This document shows positions 1 to 8,700 of a DNA stretch of 10,591 nucleotides, piece by piece; position 1 is the stretch's first letter, and each line of letters opens with the position of its first letter. The stretch is from NCBI GenBank assembly GCA_937901435.1, contig CALGTJ010000468.1:1-10591 (forward strand), in the 5' to 3' direction. The DNA comes from an uncultured Rhodobacter sp. (lineage in GTDB: Bacteria > Pseudomonadota > Alphaproteobacteria > Rhodobacterales > Rhodobacteraceae). Position numbers and translations under genes: made by a program. The notes under the pieces were generated by a model. It saw nothing but the letters and a program-made list of their open reading frames with translations. It ran no database searches and was not told the origin of the DNA.

Positions 1-11
1 TCACCCGGAGA

Positions 12-1583
12 TTACGCCGCCTTCAAATTTCCACCACCTTCGCGACACGACCGTTTGTAGACCGACTGCCATGGGGCGACATGGTCGTCCTCTGTGCCTA
101 CGGCAAAGATCGGCACAGAGATATCAGAGACGGCGATGGATTTATTGCCCACATCATAACGCCCCTCGGCCAGATCATTGTTCAGGATCAGCTTGCGCAG
201 GTATTCGGAATGCATCCGAGCGGGCATACGGGTGCCGTCGCCGTTCCACGCCATCAGATCAAAGGGCACAGGACGTTCGCCCAACAGATAGCTGCGGATC
301 GCAGGGGCCCAGATCAGATCACGGGCGCGCAGCATCGCAAAGGCCCCCGCCATCTGATCGGAAGAAAGATAGCCCTTTTCGGCCATCATGTCTTCGATCA
401 GGGTGACTTCGCTGTCGTTGATGAACAGGCGCAACTGCCCCGCGCGGGTGAAATCGACCTGCGCGGCCAGCATGGTCACAGAGGCAAGACGCGCGTCCCC
501 GTCGCGCCCCATGGCCGCTGCCGCAATCGCCAACAGCGTGCCACCAAGGCAATAGCCAACCGCGTGAAGCTGCGGCGCAGAGGTGATCGCAAGGGTGGCC
601 TCTATCGCCGCCATCACCCCAAGCACGCGGTAATCCTCCATGCTGAGGGTGCAGTCGCTGGCGTCGGGGTTTTTCCACGACACAATGAACACGGTATAGC
701 CCTGTGCCACCAGAAACCGCACCATGGAATTCTGTTCCGAGAGGTCGAGGATGTAATACTTCATAATCCACGCAGGCACGATCAGGATCGGGTCCGGGTG
801 CACGGTGTCTGTGGTGGGGCTGTACTGGATCAACTCGATCAGGTCGTTGCGAAACACCACTTTTCCGGGGGTCGTGGCCAGATTGCGCCCAACCTCAAAG
901 GGTTGATCCGCTGCGGGCTGCACCAAGGAAGGCTGAACTGCGCCGGTCTGCCTGGCGAAATCCTCTGCCAGATTTTTGGCCCCCTGCACCAGATTTTGAC
1001 CGTGGCTGGTTATGGTGGCAGAGATCACATCCGGATTGCTTGGCGCAAAATTGCTGGGCGAGGCGGCGTCCGTCATCAGGCCCGTCACAAAGGCCATCAG
1101 GTTTTCATGGGCGGGTGTCACACCATGCACACCCGTCATCGCGTCCTGCCACCATTGCCACGTCTGTTGCTGCGCTGTCGCCAGAACGTTGAACGGGTAG
1201 GCGCGCCAGGCGTCACTGGCAAAGCGGGGGTCGGTGCTGGGATTGGGGCTGGGATTGGGGCTGGCATCAGGTGCGGGCAGGCCAAGGCTGACCGCCGCAA
1301 GCGTCTGGAGGTTTCTCAGCGCCTGTTCAAACAGGTGCAATTGCTTGCCCGGAGAGGCGGATATATGCGTGGCCCAATCCATCCATGCCTCTGCCAACAC
1401 AGAAGGAGACAGCCCCGCCGTCGCCTTTGCAAGGCTGGCGTGTGCCACATGGTCCAGCGTGTCGTAGAGCGAGGCGGGCTGTAACAAGCCCAAGGGTTTT
1501 ACTGGATCTGCGCCCTCTGAATAGTCAATCGGCAGGGGGGTGGTCGCTGGAGTGGGGGATCTGGTCTCTTTTGGGTCCAACAT
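12..1583 (-). CDS. phaC: PhaC-like poly(3-hydroxyalkanoate) synthase, C-terminus lost or frameshifted
   Basis: PHA synthases polymerise (R)-3-hydroxyacyl-CoA into storage polyester at granule surfaces. The ATG at 1583 follows AAGGAG at 6 nt, which makes it a better start than the in-frame ATG at 1658; it gives 523 residues. A PhaC N-terminal region is followed by an alpha/beta-hydrolase core with the family-typical PAWIMKYYILDL segment and the lipase-like box GYCLGG (nucleophile Cys about 345). VGTEDDHVAPW supplies the catalytic Asp (about 500). Ten residues later the protein departs from the family: after SVYK it reads RSCREGGGNLKAA and stops. The GGHNAG box carrying the catalytic His is absent, and neither other frame before the window edge restores it. 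The gene is therefore probably truncated or frameshifted and inactive as read. A low-complexity PNPS repeat lies at residues 109-116. It sits 157 bp downstream of atpG on the same strand. Family assignment is secure; function as read is doubtful. Confidence 0.85.
   Translation of the reverse strand: MLDPKETRSPTPATTPLPIDYSEGADPVKPLGLLQPASLYDTLDHVAHASLAKATAGLSPSVLAEAWMDWATHISASPGKQLHLFEQALRNLQTLAAVSLGLPAPDASPNPSPNPSTDPRFASDAWRAYPFNVLATAQQQTWQWWQDAMTGVHGVTPAHENLMAFVTGLMTDAASPSNFAPSNPDVISATITSHGQNLVQGAKNLAEDFARQTGAVQPSLVQPAADQPFEVGRNLATTPGKVVFRNDLIELIQYSPTTDTVHPDPILIVPAWIMKYYILDLSEQNSMVRFLVAQGYTVFIVSWKNPDASDCTLSMEDYRVLGVMAAIEATLAITSAPQLHAVGYCLGGTLLAIAAAAMGRDGDARLASVTMLAAQVDFTRAGQLRLFINDSEVTLIEDMMAEKGYLSSDQMAGAFAMLRARDLIWAPAIRSYLLGERPVPFDLMAWNGDGTRMPARMHSEYLRKLILNNDLAEGRYDVGNKSIAVSDISVPIFAVGTEDDHVAPWQSVYKRSCREGGGNLKAA
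1236..1264. repeat. 12-bp tandem repeat inside phaC
   Basis: GCTGGGATTGGG occurs twice without mismatch (1236-1247, 1248-1259), followed by a partial third copy (GCTGG). On the coding strand it encodes PNPSPNPS in a linker between the N-terminal region and the catalytic core. The unit is a multiple of three, so copy-number change keeps the frame. Confidence 0.85.
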
Positions 1584-1595
1584 GACATCTCCTTG
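1571..1595 (-). promoter_or_regulatory. Ribosome binding site deciding the phaC start
   Basis: On the minus strand AAGGAG lies 6 nt before the ATG at 1583. The in-frame ATG 25 codons upstream has no comparable site, so translation most likely begins at 1583. Confidence 0.7.
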
Positions 1596-1704
1596 GCGGG
1601 ATGGTGGGAAAGGCGCATCGCAGATATCGAGTCTAGCGTCTTTGCTGCGGCGCAGCATTGATCTGGGTTAGCCAGAGTGCTGCGTTTCAGGGTTCTGATT
1701 GCCG

Positions 1705-1749
1705 CCCAAATTCCCTCTGCCCCAATTACCTCTGCCCAAATTACCTCTG
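1705..1749. repeat. Three 15-bp tandem repeats spanning the atpG stop codon
   Basis: Plus-strand units are CCCAAATTCCCTCTG (1705-1719), CCCCAATTACCTCTG (1720-1734) and CCCAAATTACCTCTG (1735-1749). Read on the minus strand the consensus is CAGAGGTAATTTGGG. The TAA of the first copy is the atpG stop, and the other two copies lie just downstream. Slippage expansion is the simplest origin. The gap from 1584 to 1704 shows no further gene and no hairpin followed by a T-run, so I see no terminator between atpG and phaC. Confidence 0.9.
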
Positions 1750-2610
1750 ACCTGATCCCGCCCCGGCCTGCGTCCCTGTGCCAAGCTCGATGATCTCTGC
1801 CGTAATCGCCTCTTGGCGCACCCGGCGCAGGGTCGCCTGAAACGTCTCTAATTCCTGCGCAATCTGCGAGCCTGCTGCCGACATGGCCTGCATTCTGGCC
1901 TCGTTTTCTGCGGCAAAAGCGTGCAGCGCGGCCTTGCAGACCTGCGCGTTCAAATAATCCTGTCCCAGCGCGGCGATCAAAGTGTCGTCCGCCAGTTGTG
2001 TCAGGGGGCGGTCCATTGCCCCGGCGGGGCGATCCCCCAGATCCAGCGGAAACAGGCGATGGCGCACAACAGAGGCGTGGCCCGTGTGCCAGCCCGTATA
2101 GAGCACGTCCAGAGCGTCGATATGCCCCGCTGCCACGGCGGCATAAATCGCGTGGGTGATCTGATCTGCCAGCTTGGGCAGGCCGTGCGTGTGCGATGGC
2201 ATTGGCGCGCTCCACTGTGGGGACAGGCCCCGCGCCGTCGCAATAGACAGACCGCGCGTGCCGATCAGGAACAGCCTTGCCGGATCGGGTTCCGTGTCGA
2301 GGCTGTCGAAACTGTCGAGCATCCGTTCGCTGAAGGCCCCGGCAAAGCCCTGTTCGGCGCAAAAGACCAGCAGGCCGGGTTTGTGGTTGCTGCGGTCGCT
2401 GGGGCCGTTCCGGGCAAAGCGCGCGGGATCCTTGGGAAGGATCAGCGCCATGGCACGGGCAATGGTCGCTGCATAGCTGTCGACGGCCCCGAGCTGGGTG
2501 CGGGCCATATGGGCGCGCGCGGCGGCCATTCCCTTCATCGCATTCACCACCGCACCCAGATCGCGCAGGCCCTCGATCCGTGCACTGATATCGGCCAGCC
2601 GTTCGGTCAT
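1741..2610 (-). CDS. atpG: N-ATPase gamma subunit (central rotor stalk)
   Basis: Gamma is the asymmetric shaft that turns inside the alpha3beta3 head and couples it to the c ring. The 289-residue product begins [20 protein letters not shown], the N-terminal coiled-coil helix usual for N-ATPase gamma. It ends with the matching C-terminal helix ([18 protein letters not shown], about 262-279) that pairs with the first helix to form the shaft. The central part (about residues 75-200) is the Rossmann-like gamma domain. The ATG at 2610 overlaps the alpha stop by 4 bp (ATGA), with AAGG 6 nt upstream, so translation is probably coupled. This is the last atp gene of the operon. Its stop codon falls within a 15-bp tandem repeat, and its final residues (QAGAGSGQR) look like a non-conserved tail. 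The reading frame is intact. Confidence 0.92.
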   Translation of the reverse strand: MTERLADISARIEGLRDLGAVVNAMKGMAAARAHMARTQLGAVDSYAATIARAMALILPKDPARFARNGPSDRSNHKPGLLVFCAEQGFAGAFSERMLDSFDSLDTEPDPARLFLIGTRGLSIATARGLSPQWSAPMPSHTHGLPKLADQITHAIYAAVAAGHIDALDVLYTGWHTGHASVVRHRLFPLDLGDRPAGAMDRPLTQLADDTLIAALGQDYLNAQVCKAALHAFAAENEARMQAMSAAGSQIAQELETFQATLRRVRQEAITAEIIELGTGTQAGAGSGQR

Positions 2611-4255
2611 GAGATGCCTTGCGTGTTTTTTACTGGGCCCGTGTCTTTTACGGCCTCTTTTAATAGGCCTGTTTCCGGGATCACCTGTGCGCGACTCGCC
2701 GAATCCGACGTCGAAACCGTCCCCAGAACCGTCCCCGCAAGCGTGGTCAGCGCCGTCATCAGATTGCTTTGTGTCGCCTCATCCAGCCCTTTGTCTCTGG
2801 CCAGCGCGCGCTGCATCTCGGGGGGGAAGTCATCCAGAACGCCGGGCAAGCCTGCGCGGAATTTTTCGATGGCCCGTCGCGGCAGTTTGTCCAGCACGCC
2901 GGATTGCACGGCGCGCATCAGCGCGACCTCATCCATCAGCCGATAGGGCATGTGTTGCGACTGGCGTAGCGCCTCGCGGATGCACCCGCCTCGGGTCAGT
3001 TGTTCGCGCACACGCCCATCCGGCATCCCGCCAAAGCGGGTAAAGACCTCTAGTTCCAGAAACTGCGCATAGTCCAGCCGCAAGGATCCGGCGGCGGCGC
3101 GCAGGCTAGGGGCCTGCGTCTTGCCGCCGACGCGACTGACGCTGCGGCCCACATCGACGGCAGGTTTCTGGCCCTGATGGAACAGCGCCGCGTCCAGCAC
3201 GATCTGCCCGTCCGTGATCGAGATCAGATTGGTTGGGATATACGCCGACAGGTTGCCCGCCACGGTCTCGGCAATGGGCAGCGCGGTCAAAGACCCGCCC
3301 CCCCGCGCTTGTGACAGTTTGGCGGCGCGTTCCAGCGGGCGTGCATGGATATAGAACACATCGCCCGGATAGGCTTCGCGCCCCGGCGATTGATGGGTCA
3401 GCAGAGCAATCTCGCGGTGCGTTGCGGCATGTTTGGACAGGTCGTCAATCACGATCAGCGCGTGCTGGCCCTTGTCGCGGAAATATTCCGCCATGGTTAT
3501 CCCCGCATAGGGCGCGATCCACTGCAAGCCGGGTGCCTCTGACGATCCGGCAACAACGACGATACAGCGTGCAAAATTGCCCTGCGCCTGCAGCGCGTCA
3601 ATGGCGCGGCGCACGCTGGAGGTTTTCTGGCCTACTGCCACATAGACACAGATCATATCGCTGTCGCGCTGGGCAATGATCGCATCCACACCCAGCGTCG
3701 TCTTGCCCGTCGAATGATCGCCAAGGATCAACTCTCGCTGGCCGCGCCCCAGCGCAAAGAGCGTATCCACGACGGTGATCCCGGTCTGAACCGGCTCGCT
3801 GACCAGATCGCGCTCTATGATAGAGGGGGCTGCGCGTTCAATGGGCAGATGTGCTTGTGCGCTCACCAGTCCCTTATCATCCATCGGGCGGCCCAGCGGA
3901 TCGATGATCCGCCCCAGCAGGGCCTCGCCCACCGGGACATTGACCACTTCGCCGGTGCCAAAGACCGCATCGCCCGCCTCGATCATAGTGGCCCCGTCCA
4001 GCAGGACACAGCCGATCCGATCCGGGTCCAGCACGCGGGCAAAGCCGACCTGACACCCTCAAAGCGCAGCACTTCGTCCAGCCGCACATCGGGCAGACCA
4101 GAGATCATCGCGACCCCGTCACCGATCTCTTCGACCCGGCACCGGCTTTGGCCGCGCGCACGGAATGTGGCAGAGTGCAGCGCCGCGCGTGTGGTCTCGA
4201 CCCAGGAGCTGGCCTGGCCGCATGAGCTGGTCTCTTTGTCCGTGTCACGCGGCAT
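2607..4255 (-). CDS. atpA: N-ATPase alpha subunit, interrupted by a one-base frameshift
   Basis: Alpha is the non-catalytic nucleotide-binding subunit of the F1-like head. The gene is split: 4255 downwards reads [14 protein letters not shown]... to LRFEGV, then frame is lost near 4054 and resumes as [14 protein letters not shown], running to 2607. Adding one base restores [16 protein letters not shown] and a 549-residue protein. In that numbering the P-loop GDHSTGKT is at 179-186, the Walker B strand [10 protein letters not shown] at about 265-274, and SVSRVG carries the arginine finger at about R375. Residues 1-95 or so form the N-terminal beta-barrel. The start overlaps the b gene by 11 bp, and the stop overlaps gamma in ATGA. 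Read literally, the 5' part stops after 90 codons. The remainder could only start at an internal GTG (4034) and would lack most of the barrel. A sequence error or a recent mutation are both possible; no slippery heptamer supports programmed frameshifting. Confidence 0.9.
4050..4060 (-). other. Frameshift site in atpA
   Basis: The minus strand reads GAGGGTGTCAGGTCGGC where GAGGGTGGTCAGGTCGGC would keep the frame (E-G-G-Q-V-G). The base most simply missing is a G next to positions 4053-4055. The protein sequence on both sides matches the alpha family without a gap, so a single-base lesion explains it. Confidence 0.85.
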
Positions 4256-4979
4256 GATGCACCGCGTTGCGCAGTTGGGTCAGATCGGCGCGCCAGCTGT
4301 TGTGCAGAACGAAATGCGGGCTGCGCAGGTCCAGCCCGCCAATCAGGTCAGGATCGACGCTAAAGCGCAGTGTGGGTTCGCCGCCAAGCGCACCCGTCAG
4401 CGCGCTTCGGATGGCCTCTTGCCGGGGGCGGACCTCGGTCGGGGTCAGGATTTCTATCCCACCGGGATCGTCAAGCAATGCGGTGCGGGTTGTGGCGGGC
4501 AGGTTTGTGATGGCCTCGACCAGATGGGCCAGAAATTCGGCTTGCACGGCTGGGCCGTTCAGACGCGCCAAAAGGTGGGCCGTGATTTCCAGCGCCAGAT
4601 CAGTGGCTTGGCTGGCATTGGCCTTGTGCGCGCGCTTTTTGTCCTGCGCGATGTTGGCGCGGGCGCTCTCCAGCATGGCGTCGGCCTTGCGCTGTGCATC
4701 GGCCAGCACGGCCTTGGCGGCGGCCTCTGCGTCGGCCTTGGCCGCCTCCAGCAGGTCGGCGCGCTGTGCGGCGATGTCGGCTTGCGTCCGTGTTGCCTCT
4801 GCCAGCGCGGACTCGGCCCTGACCTGCGTGGCCTCTGCCGCCTCGATCACCGCATTTGCCACCTCTTGCCGGTTGGCGATGGCCGCCGCAATGGGCCGCC
4901 AAAAGACACGCGACAAAAGCCAGATCAGGATCAGGACGTTGACGGCTTGCAGCCCGATCCCCCAAAAGTCGAGTGTCAT
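4245..4979 (-). CDS. atpF: N-ATPase b subunit with delta-like C-terminal end (peripheral stalk)
   Basis: The b subunit anchors the head to the membrane stator. The 244-residue product has one N-terminal membrane helix (about residues 5-25). A long Ala/Glu/Arg-rich helix predicted to form a coiled coil follows (about 30-125), then a globular end. The end contains LRFSVDPDLIGGLDLRSPHF (204-223) and a RADL segment, which resemble the C-terminal part of the F1 delta subunit. No atpH gene is present, and b is much longer than the roughly 155-residue E. coli protein. This fits the long b of N-ATPases, which is thought to cover delta's role. The ATG at 4979 is 4 bp after the c-subunit stop. A longer in-frame version from 5024 would overlap the c gene and add a non-membrane leader, so I reject it. 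No good Shine-Dalgarno is visible, so translation may depend on coupling to atpE. Confidence 0.9.
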   Translation of the reverse strand: MTLDFWGIGLQAVNVLILIWLLSRVFWRPIAAAIANRQEVANAVIEAAEATQVRAESALAEATRTQADIAAQRADLLEAAKADAEAAAKAVLADAQRKADAMLESARANIAQDKKRAHKANASQATDLALEITAHLLARLNGPAVQAEFLAHLVEAITNLPATTRTALLDDPGGIEILTPTEVRPRQEAIRSALTGALGGEPTLRFSVDPDLIGGLDLRSPHFVLHNSWRADLTQLRNAVHHAA

Positions 4980-4983
4980 CGGC

Positions 4984-5229
4984 TCAGGCCAGCAACGGGT
5001 TGGCGAACAGCAAAAGCAGCGCAATCACAAGACAATAGATCGCCGTGGTCTCGATCATTGCCAGACCGACGAACAGCGTGCGCGAAATCGTATTGGCCGC
5101 CTCGGGCTGGCGCGCAATGGCATCCATCGCGGCGGCCACGGCCCGACCCTCTGCAAGGGCAGGGCCGATCGCGCCAAAGGACACGGCAAAGGCCGCGCAG
5201 AAGATGCTGGTAATAGCGAGATAATCCAT
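4984..5229 (-). CDS. atpE: N-ATPase c subunit (rotor ring), Na+-type ligand set
   Basis: This 81-residue two-helix hairpin forms the ion-carrying ring. Helix 1 is about residues 3-35, the polar loop ARQPEAA 39-45, and helix 2 about 48-78. Aligned by eye with the Ilyobacter tartaricus Na+ rotor, E60-T61-T62 and Y65 (in MIETTAIY) match its E65-S66-T67-Y70. E27 (in GPALAEG) stands where that protein has Q32. Two carboxylates at these positions match the two-carboxylate motif described for Fusobacterium nucleatum. Na+ coupling is therefore likely but not certain, because the related Burkholderia pseudomallei N-ATPase c17 ring was reported to be H+-specific. The ATG overlaps the a-subunit stop by one base (TGATG), with AAGGA about 8 nt upstream; this strong site suits the high copy number needed for a ring. 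The frame is intact. Confidence 0.95.
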   Translation of the reverse strand: MDYLAITSIFCAAFAVSFGAIGPALAEGRAVAAAMDAIARQPEAANTISRTLFVGLAMIETTAIYCLVIALLLLFANPLLA

Positions 5230-5936
5230 CAGGGATCCTTTTTTATTGGGGAAGAGAGGGGTTCCTTGGTCTCGAACTGGCCGTCCTCAACCGTCGAGGT
5301 GATAAAGACCATCGCCAGAATCGCGAAAATATAGGCCTGTACCAGCCCGGTCAGCAGATCCAGCGCCATCAGCGGGATTGGGACCAGCAGACCCGCCAGC
5401 GAGGCGACAATGCCGATCACGAAGACGCCGCTCATGACATTGCCAAACAGGCGCACGAACATGGAAAACACCCGCGTCAGGCTTTGCAGGATGTTGAGCG
5501 GGATCATCACCGGATTGGGGGCGGCAAAGGATCGAAGGTATCCGCCAACCCCGTCGCCCCGCACGCCAAACCAGATCACCGACAGAAACACCAGCAGCGC
5601 AAGAGCGGCGTCGGTTTCCCGTTGCGCAGTTGGCGGCTCGATGCCGGGGACCAGCGACGACCAGTTGGCCACAAGGATAAACAGGAACAGCGTGCCGATA
5701 AAGGCCCGGTATGGCGCGGGTCTTGCGCCACTGGTCTGGACGATCTGGCTGTCCAGCGTGGCCACCACCAGTTCCAGCGCGGCCTGCCATCGGCTGGGCC
5801 GCAGGGCAAGCTGGCGGGTCAACAAAAAGCTACCGACCCCCAGCAGGGCCATGATCGCCCATGTGGTCACAACCGCCTGAGTGATCGGAATTGGCCCGAT
5901 CTGCGCCAAAACGACAGAGGACAGGGGCGAGTCCAT
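5229..5936 (-). CDS. atpB: N-ATPase a subunit (stator ion channel)
   Basis: Subunit a carries the two ion half-channels beside the c ring. The 235-residue product has several hydrophobic helices (about 22-40, 78-95, 108-125, 140-158, 160-185 and 190-216). The essential stator arginine is R162 in SMFVRLFGNVMSG, the equivalent of E. coli aR210. The following helix contains LLTGLVQAYIFAILAMVFI, typical of the last membrane segment, with the conserved Gln at 200. The C-terminus is a short charged tail. The start overlaps the atpR stop by one base (TGATG) and the stop overlaps the c start in the same way, so a, c and AtpR are probably translationally coupled. It lies in the AtpR-a-c order typical of N-ATPase operons. 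The frame is intact. Confidence 0.95.
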   Translation of the reverse strand: MDSPLSSVVLAQIGPIPITQAVVTTWAIMALLGVGSFLLTRQLALRPSRWQAALELVVATLDSQIVQTSGARPAPYRAFIGTLFLFILVANWSSLVPGIEPPTAQRETDAALALLVFLSVIWFGVRGDGVGGYLRSFAAPNPVMIPLNILQSLTRVFSMFVRLFGNVMSGVFVIGIVASLAGLLVPIPLMALDLLTGLVQAYIFAILAMVFITSTVEDGQFETKEPLSSPIKKDP

Positions 5937-6223
5937 CAGCCGGCCCTGCGCATCTGGGCAAGCAGCAGCGCCTTGGCGACCAATACGCCCGCCAATGCCG
6001 TGATAAGGGCCAGTCCGCCCGCAAGCACAGCCAGATAAAAGCCTGCCGCCAAAAAGGCGAGCCGCCCAAGGGTCAGGGCCAGACCCAACAAAGGCTGGCC
6101 TCCTGCAACGATCAGATTGGCGGTCTGTCGTAAGGCCAGAAAATACGCAAACCCCAGCGCCAGACCACCCAGAAAGCAGGCAGCAAGGGTCACGGACAGG
6201 GGGAGGGTGCTAACGTCGATCAT
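5936..6223 (-). CDS. atpR: N-ATPase AtpR subunit
   Basis: AtpR is a small membrane protein found only in N-ATPase operons; it is thought to help assembly of the c ring or contact it, but its role is not settled. Starting at the ATG at 6223 gives 95 residues with three hydrophobic segments (about 9-31, 43-66 and 67-89). Two arginines, R32 and R54, lie at or inside membrane segments. Such arginines have been proposed to face the c-ring glutamate. I chose 6223 because it overlaps the AtpQ stop as ATGA, the junction used elsewhere in the operon. An ATG at 6244 would add seven residues and a longer overlap, and cannot be excluded. Recognition rests on size, topology, the intramembrane arginines and position between AtpQ and subunit a. 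Confidence 0.85.
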   Translation of the reverse strand: MIDVSTLPLSVTLAACFLGGLALGFAYFLALRQTANLIVAGGQPLLGLALTLGRLAFLAAGFYLAVLAGGLALITALAGVLVAKALLLAQMRRAG

Positions 6224-6573
6224 CGTGCGTTCATCCATTTCCACGCCGTCCAGCCGCCAAGGCAGAGGCCGACCATCATCAGGGGCGCGCTCCAGAAAAT
6301 GTCGCTGCCATGGCGCGCATCAAGCCAGCGACCCAAAAACAGCCCCACCAGCGTCGGGGTCACAAAGATCCATCCAAGAACGCCGATCTGCGCCAGTCGA
6401 CCGCCCACAGACATATCGCCCTCGCGCAGCCATTGCGCGTGTCGGTCCCGGCGCAAACGGGCCTGCGCGACCAGTGGGTCGTCTTGCTGCGCGTCTTCTG
6501 GTGGTGGACCTGCTGCTGGTGCGTCCTCGGGGGGTGGGCCAGCTTTTGGCAAGACTGTTTCCGGATCGGTCAA
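6220..6573 (-). CDS. atpQ: N-ATPase AtpQ subunit (AtpI/gene-1 family), TTG start
   Basis: AtpQ belongs to the AtpI-like 'gene 1' membrane proteins that accompany rotary ATPases; related proteins assist c-ring assembly or carry divalent cations, and its own function is not settled. The 117-residue product has a charged, proline-rich N-terminus and two membrane helices (about 62-82 and 93-113). The family-typical PTLVGLFLGRWLD lies at 73-85. It starts with TTG at 6573, overlapping the atpC TGA. AGGAG lies 7 nt upstream within the last codons of atpC, which supports that start. Residues 11-20 and 21-30 are near-identical copies (AGPPPEDAPA, AGPPPEDAQQ). Their codons have diverged mostly at third positions, which suggests an old duplication. 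Identification rests on topology, motif and operon position. Confidence 0.85.
   Translation of the reverse strand: MTDPETVLPKAGPPPEDAPAAGPPPEDAQQDDPLVAQARLRRDRHAQWLREGDMSVGGRLAQIGVLGWIFVTPTLVGLFLGRWLDARHGSDIFWSAPLMMVGLCLGGWTAWKWMNAR
6484..6543. repeat. Two-copy 10-residue repeat at the AtpQ N-terminus
   Basis: Two 30-bp units (6543-6514 and 6513-6484, minus strand) encode AGPPPEDAPA and AGPPPEDAQQ. The nucleotide copies differ mainly at wobble positions, so the duplication appears older than the exact repeats seen in phaC. Confidence 0.75.
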
Positions 6574-6980
6574 TGGAACTCTCCTGCATTTGCGCCTGCG
6601 CCAAGGCGGCTGACAATGCGGCGGATCGCGTTGAATTGCAGCCGCATGGCCTCTGTGTGCTGGGTGCGTTCGGTGTCGTCGTCAGAGCGGAACCGGGCCA
6701 GAACCACGGCATCCAGCGTGGCCAGATCCTTACCCGGCACGGCCTCGCGGGTCGCAATGTCGATCTGCCCAATAGGGTCGATGGTCATCACACCGCCGCG
6801 CAGGGCGCAGAACCGCTCTGCGTCAGTCACGCGCCAACTGACGATTGAGACCGTTAAGGCGGTCACAAAAGGGGCATGGCCGGACAGGACACCGAACCCG
6901 CCGCTGGCGTCCTCGGCCTGCAAGGCCAGAATGTCCTCGTCTACGACGACCGACAGAGGGGTTATGATCCGCAGCCTCAC
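6570..6980 (-). CDS. atpC: N-ATPase epsilon subunit
   Basis: Epsilon joins the foot of gamma to the c ring and in many F-ATPases regulates hydrolysis. Starting with GTG at 6980 gives 136 residues. The N-terminal beta-sandwich (about 1-85) contains the signature GGFGVLSGHAPFVTAL at 27-42. A C-terminal helical part follows (about 88-130, rich in Arg and Asp). The GTG is preceded by GAGG at 5 nt and lies 7 bp after the atpD stop. A longer in-frame version beginning at 7097 would overlap about 110 bp of atpD and add a basic leader foreign to the family, so I reject it. The gene follows atpD at the head of the operon, as is usual in N-ATPase loci but not in standard F-ATPase operons. The last codons carry the ribosome binding site for atpQ. 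Confidence 0.9.
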   Translation of the reverse strand: MRLRIITPLSVVVDEDILALQAEDASGGFGVLSGHAPFVTALTVSIVSWRVTDAERFCALRGGVMTIDPIGQIDIATREAVPGKDLATLDAVVLARFRSDDDTERTQHTEAMRLQFNAIRRIVSRLGAGANAGEFH

Positions 6981-6987
6981 AAGAGCC

Positions 6988-8700
<1,713 letters not shown>

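Noticed and set aside
1..60. Insertion-sequence end or start of another gene after the PhaC break
   Set aside because: I could not recognise a terminal repeat, transposase fragment or coding frame in so short a stretch; kept only as a question under the PhaC finding.
81..1484. Long plus-strand open frame of 467 codons opposite phaC
   Set aside because: It is antisense to a clearly recognisable PhaC frame, has no family motifs, and is rich in Arg, His and Gly as expected for a shadow of GC-rich coding DNA.
1623..1660. Hairpin TGCTG-CGCCG-CAGCA between atpG and phaC as terminator
   Set aside because: The stem is only five pairs and no T-run follows on either strand.
4045..4060. Programmed -1 frameshift in atpA
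   Set aside because: A -1 shift would join the frames, but the site (GGGTGTC) is not a slippery heptamer and no stimulating site or hairpin is evident.
4980..5024. N-terminal extension of subunit b from 5024
   Set aside because: It overlaps the end of the c gene and puts extra residues before the membrane helix; MTLDFWGIGLQ is the expected beginning.
3714..5213. Plus-strand open frame of 499 codons opposite alpha, b and c
   Set aside because: It covers three real genes on the other strand, has low-complexity composition, no motif and no credible start.
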